This document shows, one piece after another, positions 45,778-55,040 of a stretch of DNA of 64,000 nucleotides. How positions within the stretch are numbered: position 1 is the stretch's first letter; every line of letters starts with the position of its first letter. Origin of the DNA: Undibacterium sp. YM2 (lineage in GTDB: Bacteria; Pseudomonadota; Gammaproteobacteria; Burkholderiales; Burkholderiaceae_D). The DNA is taken from the NCBI RefSeq assembly GCF_009937975.1, contig NZ_AP018441.1, positions 4,278,001 through 4,342,000 on the forward strand, given 5' to 3'. The notes under the pieces are model-generated. The model searched no databases. It saw only the letters and a program-made list of their open reading frames with translations, and had not been told where the DNA came from. The translations under genes were made by a program, and so were the position numbers.

Positions 45778-47741
45778 GGGCACCCCAGCGCCGCCGCTGC
45801 CTGTGCCTGTTTGAAATAGCGTGCATAACCGCAGGCGTCTTCACCGTACAAGTCTTTCTTGCTGCGGTCTGCGCCTGCCAGTTGCAGGAAGCTGATCACG
45901 TCCAGTTGATTGTATTGGGCAGCAATCATCAGGGGTGTAGAACCACGACCGCCATCGAAAGTCTGGTCCATGGCGACCCCGCGTTCATGCAGGTAGCGCA
46001 GGCTTTTCAGGGCGCCTTTGTAGGCGGCGTAATGGGCGGGCGTCCATACCTTGTTACCTGGACGACTCAGGTCAGCACCGGCGTCGGCCAGCATTTTCAC
46101 GATCTCGATACCGTCATTGTGAATGGCGGCAAACAGGGCGCTGCGTCCTCCATTACCGTCGGCGTCCACTGGAGTCATTAAATCGACTTGCGCACCTTTT
46201 TGCAGCAGATAACGTACTTTGGCAATGTCATTGTCATCCGCCGCCTGCATGAGCAGGCTGCGCCCGCTTGCATCCCTGGCGTTGACATCGCCTCCGGCAT
46301 CGAGCCTGGCTTTTAACTGCGCCAGGGTTTCTATGGCTACATTGTCGGCCCCGGCGCTACTAGTTCCTGTCAAGTTCCGCAGGTCATTCAGGTCGAAGAT
46401 AAAAAATACCGACGCCACGGCAGGAATAAAAAAGATCGCAAAAAACCAAGCCGAGCGCCTGGTCTGATTACTGTTGTCAGTTGCTGCTTTAGGCAGGCCA
46501 TAAATGCGCTGCTCATGACTGCGGTATTGCTTGGCGATGAGGTCGCGAGCATTGGCCTTCTCCCCCAGCCCTTGCTGTACGGGCAGCTTGAAGAGCAGGT
46601 CGGCCCCAAGGATATTAAGCTGCAAGTTCCATATCACTTCAATGTCTTTATGCTCTTGCTTGCCACTGGCAGGCATGTCTGCAGGCAGGCTGATCGTGAA
46701 ATCCATGCTTTGCGCACCATGCATGACAACTTGCTCGCCAAGCGTTTGCTCCCATAGTCTCTTGGTAGTAGTGTCTTCTCCGCGCCGGTCCTCATGCTCG
46801 CAATGGATTTCTGCCTTTACCATGTAGTGACTGGCTCCAGTGGCCATGCGTTGCCCGAGAGGTGGATCAAAATGCAGGCGCAAGGATAAATTCTCTATGC
46901 CGGTATGAGGCTGTTTAGCCAGAGTCAGACGCGGCTTGCCCACACGCCAGCGGGAATACGCCAGCCAGACCGCACCTGCAATCATCAGTACACCCAGTGC
47001 GGGGAACAGCAAAACCAGGTATTGCCAGTATCCTCCCTCTGACCTGTTCAACATAAAAATGCCAGCTATCGGAAAACTGATCAAATTCCAGAACAGGGCA
47101 AACAGGCCCAGGCCGCCAGCACCTGAGGGAGCGGGATTTAACTCCTGCCAGCCAGACTGGCTCTGAGCACTCGTGTAAGCCGATAAGCCAGGCGTATTCT
47201 CGTCATCTTCATCACGCTTGAACCAGATTGCCCACAATGCCCACAGAGCACCCAGCCCTACCGCAGGGAACAGAGTCGCAAATGGAATGTGGAATAGAAG
47301 CTGCTTGGTGCGCAATTGCCTGTCATACACGGCAAAGGCTGGGTCTTTGATGTCCATCCAGACGGTAACTTGCTGGTCATTGCTGCGCGCCTGCAGCAGG
47401 CTGGCATGGATACGCTGATTGTAGCCGCCTGCGCCATCACCATCACCGCTGTCGCCACCGACATTGATACGCTTGCTGCGGTAAGTCTTGCCATTATATT
47501 GATAGACAAACTCTGCATCGACGCTGTAGCTGCGTCCATCCTCTGTCTGGTGCTCGCGAAGTGCAAGTTTGTCGATACTGGCCTGTACCGCCACCAGGTC
47601 ACCGGCACGCCACCAGCCGTGTAGCATATTGGCCATGGGCACAATACCGGCAAACCAGCCACCTCCACCAAAACCGATTACAAAGATAAGGGCAAATAAA
47701 CTGCCACCTAATTGACTGATTATTTTTTTTGTTTTTATCAT
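45774..47741 (-). CDS. DUF3592-like membrane protein with C-terminal ankyrin repeats
   Basis: The 655-residue protein starts at ATG 47741 (MIKTKKIISQLGGSLFALIF). Layout: membrane helix (residues 10-30), DUF3592-like extracytoplasmic domain (50-150: VDAEFVYQYNGKTYRSKRIN), further helices (about 155-175, 215-265), a soluble middle domain (290-400) shared with the downstream gene, a helix near 430, and four ankyrin repeats to the end (for example GRSLLMQAADDNDIAKVRYL and STPLMIAAQYNQLDVISFLQ). Likely a membrane-anchored binding protein; the partner is unknown. Confidence 0.85.
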   Translation of the reverse strand: MIKTKKIISQLGGSLFALIFVIGFGGGGWFAGIVPMANMLHGWWRAGDLVAVQASIDKLALREHQTEDGRSYSVDAEFVYQYNGKTYRSKRINVGGDSGDGDGAGGYNQRIHASLLQARSNDQQVTVWMDIKDPAFAVYDRQLRTKQLLFHIPFATLFPAVGLGALWALWAIWFKRDEDDENTPGLSAYTSAQSQSGWQELNPAPSGAGGLGLFALFWNLISFPIAGIFMLNRSEGGYWQYLVLLFPALGVLMIAGAVWLAYSRWRVGKPRLTLAKQPHTGIENLSLRLHFDPPLGQRMATGASHYMVKAEIHCEHEDRRGEDTTTKRLWEQTLGEQVVMHGAQSMDFTISLPADMPASGKQEHKDIEVIWNLQLNILGADLLFKLPVQQGLGEKANARDLIAKQYRSHEQRIYGLPKAATDNSNQTRRSAWFFAIFFIPAVASVFFIFDLNDLRNLTGTSSAGADNVAIETLAQLKARLDAGGDVNARDASGRSLLMQAADDNDIAKVRYLLQKGAQVDLMTPVDADGNGGRSALFAAIHNDGIEIVKMLADAGADLSRPGNKVWTPAHYAAYKGALKSLRYLHERGVAMDQTFDGGRGSTPLMIAAQYNQLDVISFLQLAGADRSKKDLYGEDACGYARYFKQAQAAAALGCP

Positions 47742-47877
47742 GTCTGCAATGTAGCAAACCGTTTTGCGCACTGCAATATCTGCGATGCAACACTGATGGT
47801 TACTTGCAACAGGCTGTTTTGCGCTGACAATGTCATATTGCCGTCATATTCACGAAGTAAAAATTGCTCTCATCATA

Positions 47878-47905
47878 AAAAAACCAGCTGCAATGCTGGT
47901 TTTTT
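47878..47905 (-). terminator. Rho-independent terminator after the serralysin-like gene
   Basis: Stem AAAAAACCAGC / GCTGGTTTTTT with loop TGCAAT, 24 bp downstream of the stop at 47930. It is T-rich on both strands. Confidence 0.9.
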
Positions 47906-47929
47906 AATGGCAAACAAGGTCAGGAATAA

Positions 47930-49960
47930 TTAACCCAACCACCCTGCATACTCTATGCCGTTCTGTATCACCCCGATAACCAGCGCCTGGTTTTCTGTGC
48001 TTTCGCAAAAACTGGCGAGTGCCCCGGCTGGTGTAATCGCGCCGCTGTTAAGCGCATTGGCCCAATAATCAAAGCCGGCCTTGTCAGGTGCGCGGTGCAA
48101 GACATTGTTGTAAAAATTGGTGATCAGGGTCGTGGTGCTGGGGTTACTGCCATACAGTTTCTGGAACTCGGCAGAAGAGAAAAAACCTGCTGCCACTGTC
48201 GTCAAACTGGACCCATGTTCCATATCATTGATCCAGTAGCCGAGGCCAGCAAAATCAGGCTTGCGGTCAAATGCCGCCTGGTACAAACGGTAAGCCTGGC
48301 CCGCGATGCCTTTGACATCAAAAGTCACATAGTGACGATCATCAAACTTGAGTTGCTCGACATTCAACAGCGTATCGGTACCCAACTGCCCGGTAGTATC
48401 CTTGACGCTGACCGTGTTGCCTGACTTGGTAATGGTGTATCTTGATGCAGTACCGCTATACAGCGCCAGGTCATTACCCGCACCGCCATCTATCGTATCG
48501 TTACCACCCGCACCCGAGATCAGGTCATTACCGGCCCCGCCCAGCAGGCTAACGCCCGTGTTGCCATAAGCATGCAGGTATTCGACATTCGCATAATTGA
48601 CTATCGAGGCATTGAAATTGACCCAGACGGTATCAAAACCCTCGTTGGCAACTTCGATGACCTTGTCGAGGCTATTGTCGAGCACATAGTCATCGTCGCC
48701 CCTGCCGCCCATCATCAGGTCATTGCCGTCGCGGTTGTCTGCCAGCCAGTCGAAACGGTCGTCACCATCACCACCGATCAGCGTGTCGTTACCGCCACCA
48801 CCTTCAAGACTGTCGTTGCCTGCATCGCCATAGATAACATCATTGCCGCCCATGCCACCGAGCAAATCGCTGCCGCCACCACCCCGGATATTATTGGCCA
48901 GATCATTGCCCGCGATAATGTCAGCAGCGGCTGATCCTATGGCATTTTCATACTCGCCATAAAGCCAGCGCAAACTGACGGGGTCACCACCATTGACGAT
49001 GGTATTTGACGCATCGTAATAACTCATCGCCACCCCGACCAGGTGCGAGGCACTGACGATCTTCACCCCCATCTCAAAATAAGCGCCCTGGGTGTACATG
49101 GACAAATCAACCGTATCAACACCGCCCTTGTCAAAATAGGTGCGATAACCGTCGGTGCCAGCGACTATCGTATCGTCACCGCTGCCACTGGTACCCTTGC
49201 CTTCGCCATAGGCCTGCTGCAAAGCAATCACATCCAGGATCATTGGCGTAAAGGCGTGCAGAAATGATGAATGGTTCTGATCATCATAAGACATGATGGA
49301 AAAATATTCCTTGTACATGTCCTTCGCACTTTTGATATTAAAACCCAGGGTATCAAAACCCAGGTACTGGGTCGCGGCATAATCAGTGGTGATCACAGGT
49401 ACGCCGTTACTGTAAGAGCTATGTGGGTGCGACAGGCCCAAAGAATGTCCAAGTTCATGCATCAGGGTCTGAGTTGCCACCGTGGTCAGGTCCAGTGAAT
49501 AATCACCACCAAAATTGGACGAAGCCTGATTCAGTTTGATGTCACCAGCCCCACCCACATACCCAAAATTCCTGTCGTCATTGGCCCCTGATATGGCGCT
49601 GTAGCCGACATTCTTGAGATTCTGCCAGTTGATATTGATGTCCGACAAATTCGCCTGCCCAACCACTGCAGGCGTCACCAATGAATAACCGCCATAAGTG
49701 TCATAATCCACCACGCTGGAAAACGACAGATTGGCAAACTGCGAATAGATATCCAGTATCGCACTGATGTTATTGATCTGCTTTTGCGTCCAAGGATAAT
49801 CACTGCCGCCCTGCATCACATCATTGGTAAAACTGTCCGACACCGAGACACGGATATATCCCGACAAGATGTAATTAATCAGGCCAGGCGCAACCCCGTC
49901 AAAATTGAACATGGCCCGGGTAATCGGGGTCTGAGGGAAATAGGGTATGTAAGTTGCCAT
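47930..49960 (-). CDS. Serralysin-type M10 metalloprotease with RTX repeats and DUF4214
   Basis: Secreted zinc endopeptidase. HELGHSLGLSHPH gives His168, Glu169, His172 and His178, and SIMSYDDQ gives the Met-turn at Met223. Residues ~350-440 and 480-500 hold RTX nonapeptides (GGNDVIYGDAGNDSLEG pattern) that bind calcium. The C-terminal ~115 residues are a DUF4214 module (GVAGQAYRLYQAAFDRKP ... GLGYWINDM). There is no N-terminal signal peptide, as usual for type I secretion, whose genes are not in the window. The 676-residue length exceeds classical serralysins because of the extra module. Confidence 0.93.
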   Translation of the reverse strand: MATYIPYFPQTPITRAMFNFDGVAPGLINYILSGYIRVSVSDSFTNDVMQGGSDYPWTQKQINNISAILDIYSQFANLSFSSVVDYDTYGGYSLVTPAVVGQANLSDININWQNLKNVGYSAISGANDDRNFGYVGGAGDIKLNQASSNFGGDYSLDLTTVATQTLMHELGHSLGLSHPHSSYSNGVPVITTDYAATQYLGFDTLGFNIKSAKDMYKEYFSIMSYDDQNHSSFLHAFTPMILDVIALQQAYGEGKGTSGSGDDTIVAGTDGYRTYFDKGGVDTVDLSMYTQGAYFEMGVKIVSASHLVGVAMSYYDASNTIVNGGDPVSLRWLYGEYENAIGSAAADIIAGNDLANNIRGGGGSDLLGGMGGNDVIYGDAGNDSLEGGGGNDTLIGGDGDDRFDWLADNRDGNDLMMGGRGDDDYVLDNSLDKVIEVANEGFDTVWVNFNASIVNYANVEYLHAYGNTGVSLLGGAGNDLISGAGGNDTIDGGAGNDLALYSGTASRYTITKSGNTVSVKDTTGQLGTDTLLNVEQLKFDDRHYVTFDVKGIAGQAYRLYQAAFDRKPDFAGLGYWINDMEHGSSLTTVAAGFFSSAEFQKLYGSNPSTTTLITNFYNNVLHRAPDKAGFDYWANALNSGAITPAGALASFCESTENQALVIGVIQNGIEYAGWLG

Positions 49961-50270
49961 GGTATTTTTCTATCAGTTCGCAGTTTGAATTTGCCAGATA
50001 TAAAGGGTGTACATCAACAGTGAATTCCAGTTTGGCATTGTACGTGATCTGCTGTCATTGGGCACCTTCTTGTGTAGCCGTATTGAGCACGGACAAGCCG
50101 GTAGATTAGAATGGGTAACGTATGACTTGATGGTTTTTTTGGGGAATTTAAATAGTGACATCGCCACCCTCATTTACTCTCATCTACGTGAAAGCATGCG
50201 ACTGCCACTACAGCAGTTTTAGCCGTGTACATGCCTTGCAAAAAGAGCATTTGCAACACTGCCTCAGACG
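49961..50270. other. Upstream region of the serralysin-like gene
   Basis: 310 bp that should hold the promoter for the minus-strand protease. Overlapping weak frames on both strands (50007-50222 +, 49973-50173 -) have no family features. No terminator, repeat or gene is supported. Confidence 0.45.
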
Positions 50271-50624
50271 TCACAGACAATTGACGCTAGGAGAAACAAA
50301 CCCATACCCGATAAATAAAAAATACACTGGAGGAGCAAGGAAAGACAGCACAGACAAAAGCAAGGAGCTGCCCTCATAGTCATGACGAACTCGCTTCCAG
50401 CGCCTGCATGTCATCAAGATCAAAACGCCCCACAAGAGCAGTGCCATGACCAACATCCCCTGGGAAAGGCCACCATATAATTGCGCGTTGCCGGGGCAAG
50501 CGAAATCTGAAATGATCTGCAAAAACTGTCGTTCGCAAGATGCCCAGCCATAAGCGCAAGCAGCCATCAATACGTGCAGTGCAAAAAAAACGTATTTACT
50601 GTTCATCAGGGACTTTGTGTTCAT
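50271..50624 (-). CDS. Small membrane protein of unknown function
   Basis: From ATG 50624 the 117-residue product starts MNTKSLMNSKYVFFALHVLM and has three hydrophobic segments (about residues 9-28, 52-72 and 88-108) with Cys residues in the loop between the first two. A TTG at 50648 or ATG 50606 are alternative starts. Family unknown. It is AT-rich like the neighbouring small genes. Confidence 0.6.
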   Translation of the reverse strand: MNTKSLMNSKYVFFALHVLMAACAYGWASCERQFLQIISDFACPGNAQLYGGLSQGMLVMALLLWGVLILMTCRRWKRVRHDYEGSSLLLSVLSFLAPPVYFLFIGYGFVSPSVNCL

Positions 50625-50754
50625 TTCTGCTATCGCCTTGTCAATCAAGGAAGATGCATCATAAACAGCTAGTGTGAAGAGAAGATGCGTTCAGGGTGAA
50701 CAGGTACTGTTTACTTGTGCAAGCAAAACAGAGCAACCAAGAGCTGATAGGCAG

Positions 50755-51294
50755 TTAAACGCCGCCGCCTCCTTTACATTGAAGTTCTTCACGGTGCGCA
50801 CGCAGATATGTGCCCACTAATGAAGACAATGGCAAACCTGCCAGCCTCAACGAGGTCTCTGCAATCAAATCAGGCTCAGGCCAGGATGAACTGACATCAA
50901 ACTGCTCAAACCATACATCTTGCGGAAATACGCTGAACTCGCCATATTCTTTAGCGACATCTCTTGCAAAAGGAATTGCCGCATCAAGCAGCATCTTTAA
51001 TTCATCGGCGGCAACCACTGCAAGCGCATGTCGAGTCAGCTTTATTTGCTGAACTGAAGAACAATGATTCGACAAATAATCAGGCAGGCCAGAACTGGAC
51101 ACTTCCATCGCAAAGTGCCATAGATACCAAGCTGTTTTTGCACTTTCAGGAAAATCAGGGTATTCATCAATCAGTTCAGGGGACAATATCTGATGATCAA
51201 ATAACTTGAGCAGGTGAAAGTAAATACTTTCAAAGACAAGATGCGCATCAGATTCTGCAAAGATGCTATCTGGCACTGGAATAAATTTTTTCAT
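50755..51294 (-). CDS. Hypothetical 179-residue protein
   Basis: From ATG 51294 (AGAGAAGAA upstream) the product begins MKKFIPVPDSIFAESDAHLV and reads as a helical soluble protein with YPDFPESAKTAWYLWHFAME and a C-terminal LPLSSLVGTYLRAHREELQC. It follows the next gene by 14 bp on the minus strand; a TTG at 51312 would overlap that gene. Family unknown; the size and context (three similar-sized small genes in a row) resemble immunity gene sets. Confidence 0.68.
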   Translation of the reverse strand: MKKFIPVPDSIFAESDAHLVFESIYFHLLKLFDHQILSPELIDEYPDFPESAKTAWYLWHFAMEVSSSGLPDYLSNHCSSVQQIKLTRHALAVVAADELKMLLDAAIPFARDVAKEYGEFSVFPQDVWFEQFDVSSSWPEPDLIAETSLRLAGLPLSSLVGTYLRAHREELQCKGGGGV

Positions 51295-51308
51295 TTCTTC
51301 TCTTGAGC

Positions 51309-51848
51309 TCAAGCTGGCTGCTTGTCATCCCCTTGTTGCAACAACCCCAATCGGTCAAGAAACCCGGACTCTAAAGTCAGGCAAACATCCCGCACAGCTT
51401 CCTGAATAATAATATCTTCGACTTCATAAGAACCTGGTCGCCAGTAATCGATCAAAGATTGAAGTGGTGAGTCCAAAGATGTGGGATTAAGACACCACCA
51501 TTTATCCCTGCCGATCACAGAAGGAAAGCGATAATACCCATCAGTAAATTGCTCAAATTCCCCTTCTTTTGGGTGAAAGTTGCTGGTAGGTTCAAATTTT
51601 TCTGAAATGTGGATATTGATTGCAAACTCGCCCACTTGCCATGATTTATTCGACGCCTGAAATACGATCAGAATATGCTTTCCTAAGTTGGGATGAAGGC
51701 CCAGATAAAAACTGCTGCTCTTTGGTATGGCTGAACAAAATGGCTTGTCCAGTCTTTTGATAGAGGGATATCGTTCCTTTGCAGATTTCCAAAAGGCAGC
51801 AATAAATTTTGCGTAGATTTTCTTTTCAGCCATGTGCTTTTTAAGCAT
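51309..51848 (-). CDS. Hypothetical 179-residue protein
   Basis: The protein starts MLKKHMAEKKIYAKFIAAFW (an internal ATG at 51833 is possible). It has a helical N terminus, then a beta-rich core FYLGLHPNLGKHILIVFQAS, QVGEFAINIHISEKFEP and a helical C terminus. The core layout resembles the neighbour at 51910-52365 (GVNLYVIFTPEFNGRDQFTI), so the two may be distant paralogues. Family not recognised. Confidence 0.68.
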   Translation of the reverse strand: MLKKHMAEKKIYAKFIAAFWKSAKERYPSIKRLDKPFCSAIPKSSSFYLGLHPNLGKHILIVFQASNKSWQVGEFAINIHISEKFEPTSNFHPKEGEFEQFTDGYYRFPSVIGRDKWWCLNPTSLDSPLQSLIDYWRPGSYEVEDIIIQEAVRDVCLTLESGFLDRLGLLQQGDDKQPA

Positions 51849-51909
51849 TCATCAGGTCTTCAAATTGGCATATTTTTTGAGTTCAAGAGACAAGTACCAA
51901 GCTCCCCTG

Positions 51910-52365
51910 TCAGTGCGGAAGACAATTTTCCTTTAAGAATGGCATACCATATGCCATTAAATTTTTGAATTGCGTGGATACCACTTCTTCCACATTATCC
52001 TTATTTACCTCTACCCATGAGTCCAGCTCCAGAGACATTATTTTTGGCAGGCGGGCCGTTGCCTCTTGCGCATCAGAGCAGAGCGTAAATTCTGAGGAAA
52101 AGGATAAAGATGGCCTGCGTACAAGTTGAGGAAAACGCTGCAATCTCGACCAGCCAATTTCGATGGTAAATTGGTCTCGACCATTAAACTCTGGAGTAAA
52201 AATCACATAGAGATTGACTCCGGCTACCGTAGAACTATCTTCCCAAACTTTTTCTGTATCAAAGAAGTAGTCGCTACTCCCTTTGAAAAGAGAAAATGCC
52301 TGCAATTCTTTTTGCATGCATGCCGCGAACTGATCTAATACTCTTTTCTTTAATTTCTTGTTCAT
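51910..52365 (-). CDS. Hypothetical 151-residue protein
   Basis: Starts MNKKLKKRVLDQFAACMQKE. The middle reads GVNLYVIFTPEFNGRDQFTI then EIGWSRLQRFPQLVRRPSLS, a strand-rich pattern like the neighbour at 51309. The end is acidic and helical (SLELDSWVEVNKDNVEEVVS). It is the first of three small genes on the minus strand between the two DUF4214 genes. Function unknown. Confidence 0.68.
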   Translation of the reverse strand: MNKKLKKRVLDQFAACMQKELQAFSLFKGSSDYFFDTEKVWEDSSTVAGVNLYVIFTPEFNGRDQFTIEIGWSRLQRFPQLVRRPSLSFSSEFTLCSDAQEATARLPKIMSLELDSWVEVNKDNVEEVVSTQFKNLMAYGMPFLKENCLPH

Positions 52366-52502
52366 GGTTTTTATTTTCCTGAGAGCATAGTGACATGCTC
52401 TGTCGCCAAAACCTGGAGTAAGCGGAATGTCAAACGCAACTGCAATACCAAAAAGAAGCCGGATAACGTAAATAAAGCTCGTCCGGTTCCAACTGCGCTA
52501 CA

Positions 52503-54359
52503 TCACCCTGCCCACACCGTATACACTATCCCATTCTGTATCTGCCCTATGACTTGCGCCTGGTTTTCTGTGCTTTCACAAAAGCTGGCGAGTGCAGCGG
52601 CGGGGGTGATCAGGCCCTTGCTGAACTGGTTGGACCAGTAATCAAAACCTGCCTGGTCTGGTGCGCGATGCAGGACGTTTTGATAGAAGTTGGTGATCAG
52701 GGTATTGGTGCTGGGGTTGCTGCCATACAGTTGCTGGAATTCTGCTGACTGGAAAAAACCGGCGGCCACCGTGGTGAGGCTGGAGCCCTTGTCCATGTCC
52801 TTGATCCAGTAGCCCAGGCCAGCCAGATCAGGTTTGCGGCCAAATGCGGCCTGATAGATGCGGTAAGCCTGGCCAGCGACACCGTCGGTATCAAAGGCCA
52901 AGGCAACATCGCTGAATTGCAGGCGTTCTACCTGGCTCATGGTGATGGTACCGTCATTGCCGACATTGTCTTTCAACACCAGGTTATCGAGCGTGCCTGA
53001 GCCGTAGTAGTTGGCGAGTTTGCCTGACAAGACCAGGGTATCAAGCCCGCTGCCGCCAGAGATGCTGTCATTGCCGCCACCACCGATGATGGTGTCATTA
53101 CCGGCACCGCCGGAGATAGTATCGCTGGCGCTGGTACCGGTCAGGTAATCTGGGCCTGCCGTGCCAATGATATTGAGGCCGGGGGCAACAAAATTACCGA
53201 TAGTAGAAAACTGGTAGCTGCTGGTGCCCGCATAATTATAGCCAGCCAGATCCTTGATGCTGCCATCAGGGATACTGAGACTGTAGGTGGTGTCATAGGA
53301 CAACGGGTTATTCGTGTGTATCGTCAACTTGTTGCCAGTCAGGGTCAGGTTGGTGCTGAAGGCCGCATCAAAATCGGCAACCGTTTTGCCTGTGCCATCC
53401 TTGAGCAGGATGTGGCCAGAACCACGCGCAATCTCTTCACTGAAAGTGACCACGATATCGCTATTGATGGGTACGGACTTACCAGACTGCGTAGGTGAAA
53501 ATGATACTGCTGTCGGCGCTGTGGTATCACCCTGCCCCACTATGCGGATAGAAGTATTGATGCCCATTTTCTGTAACTGCGCGGCATTATAGACGTTGAC
53601 ATTGCCTGCCATGTCAGCCACTTCTATGCGTGTGACATTGTAATAGCCATTCGGATTATTGCCCGCGATGGTAAATGTCTGATTGGTCGTGCCATCGACC
53701 CAGGGGTCCTTGAAACCACCGAGTACCAGACCGGCATACAGGCTGCCATCGGTTTTTACATCATGGGTCAGTGGCGGATCAGTAATGATGGAAACATAGC
53801 GCACGCCCGATTCATAATCCGTGGCAATCGCTTTCATATCTATGATCACATCACCCTTAACCAGGTTGACGACGGATGGAATATTGATGGAATTGAGTAC
53901 AGGCGGCTTCACGTCGTCCTTGACCACGGCATTGCTAAGACCAATCACATAGTCAGCATTGGTAGTACCAAGATTGCTGACCTTGACAAAAAAACCGCCG
54001 TGATTATAGCCACCTGAATAGATGAACTTGATACCATCATCGTTATAGGTCTGGGCAATGGCGGGCGTCAGGTTATACAGTATATTGCCTGCACTGTCGG
54101 TGATCTCGATCTTGACACCGGCATAGGTAGAATCCCAGGTATTGCCACGGTAATTGTTCAGGGCATCATTCGACACGACGACGGAATAAATGCCTGGCCC
54201 ATCCAGGTCCAGCTCGTACCAGTCAGTTGTGTCCGTAGCGGACAATTTACCAAATGAGCGTTTGCCATTACCGAGCTTGTAAACAGTGCTGCGGTTAAAT
54301 GAATCGATGGTGATGGTTCTTTCATCTGCATTCGAATTCAGACCGTAAACATAAGACAT
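52503..54359 (-). CDS. Secreted DUF4214/RTX protein with Ig-like (SbsA-type) domain
   Basis: The 618-residue protein has an N-terminal domain of pre-peptidase type (residues ~1-145, with GGYNHGGFFVKVSNLGTTNA), Ig-like segments (150-270), an SbsA Ig-like domain (about 283-385: SFSPTQSGKSVPINSDIVVT, VTFSEEI), a short RTX stretch (GGAGNDTIIGGGGNDSISGG, about 415-435), and the DUF4214 module at the end (GVAGQAYRIYQAAFGRKP). No signal peptide, so type I secretion is likely. No catalytic motif was seen; adhesin or surface-layer roles are possible. Confidence 0.88.
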   Translation of the reverse strand: MSYVYGLNSNADERTITIDSFNRSTVYKLGNGKRSFGKLSATDTTDWYELDLDGPGIYSVVVSNDALNNYRGNTWDSTYAGVKIEITDSAGNILYNLTPAIAQTYNDDGIKFIYSGGYNHGGFFVKVSNLGTTNADYVIGLSNAVVKDDVKPPVLNSINIPSVVNLVKGDVIIDMKAIATDYESGVRYVSIITDPPLTHDVKTDGSLYAGLVLGGFKDPWVDGTTNQTFTIAGNNPNGYYNVTRIEVADMAGNVNVYNAAQLQKMGINTSIRIVGQGDTTAPTAVSFSPTQSGKSVPINSDIVVTFSEEIARGSGHILLKDGTGKTVADFDAAFSTNLTLTGNKLTIHTNNPLSYDTTYSLSIPDGSIKDLAGYNYAGTSSYQFSTIGNFVAPGLNIIGTAGPDYLTGTSASDTISGGAGNDTIIGGGGNDSISGGSGLDTLVLSGKLANYYGSGTLDNLVLKDNVGNDGTITMSQVERLQFSDVALAFDTDGVAGQAYRIYQAAFGRKPDLAGLGYWIKDMDKGSSLTTVAAGFFQSAEFQQLYGSNPSTNTLITNFYQNVLHRAPDQAGFDYWSNQFSKGLITPAAALASFCESTENQAQVIGQIQNGIVYTVWAG

Positions 54360-55040
54360 AAAACTGACCTTTAAAGATAAAAAATGGTGGCGGCTTCATT
54401 CAAGCCATCAAAAAAATAAAACGTGTACTTAAATCAGCGCATAATCTGCATCGCTGAAACCCAGATTGCTCACCTTGACAGAATAATCGCCATGGCTGTC
54501 TGAGCCGCTGTAGCTAAAGTTGATGTTGCCATCCAAACTGGATCTGGCGATGGCAGCCATGCCACTGTCTTTCAGAGCTAATAATTGGAAAAGGCATATT
54601 TAGCCCAGGTTTTATTGCTTTTGCTTTGCGCAGGAACAGATGTAAGTGAATGTAATATTCTATTTCAAATTTTACATTCAAGGTGAACTGAAGGTGTACT
54701 GAAATAGTTTTCACTCATCAATTTTCAAGTACGTTGAAATTAATTTGAACGTGAGCGGAAATTTTTGTGATGCCTGCAACGGAGGCGGCAATAACACTGA
54801 TGAAGAGGGGGATAAGGAAAAGAAATGCTTGCATGCAGGATGCAAAGCACGGACTATCAGCGCAGTGGCTGAACAAAAGTCCGGCAATTTTTCTTACAGC
54901 TTTGTATTGGTGAAGTCAGATAAAACGAGGAGCAAGTATTCCACAAGTATTCCGTCAGCAAAAGTTGAAATGAGGGCGACGCAATTCAGGCCGCCCCACA
55001 TTTCAACTGATTTCATCTAATTTCATCTACTTTCATCATA
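54360..55040. other. Gap between the two Ig-like DUF4214 genes, holding a gene remnant
   Basis: 681 bp. The first part carries the remnant at 54429-54600 (separate entry); the rest (54601-55040) has no supported gene. A plus-strand frame at 54745-55020 has a TTG start and no family signal. The promoter of the 52503-54359 gene should lie just upstream of 54360. Confidence 0.5.
54429..54600 (-). pseudogene. Remnant of a pre-peptidase-type domain
   Basis: On the minus strand the stretch ends in ...SHGDYSVKVSNLGFSDADYALI-stop. It matches in spacing and wording the segment HGGFFVKVSNLGTTNADYVI of the intact gene at 52503-54359, whose start lies just 69 bp downstream. Only ~55 codons survive, with no ribosome site, so it is the scrap of a third, deleted family member or of a tandem duplication. 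Confidence 0.72.

Noticed and set aside
54745..55020. 91-codon plus-strand frame
   Set aside because: TTG start, no ribosome site, composition unlike a gene.
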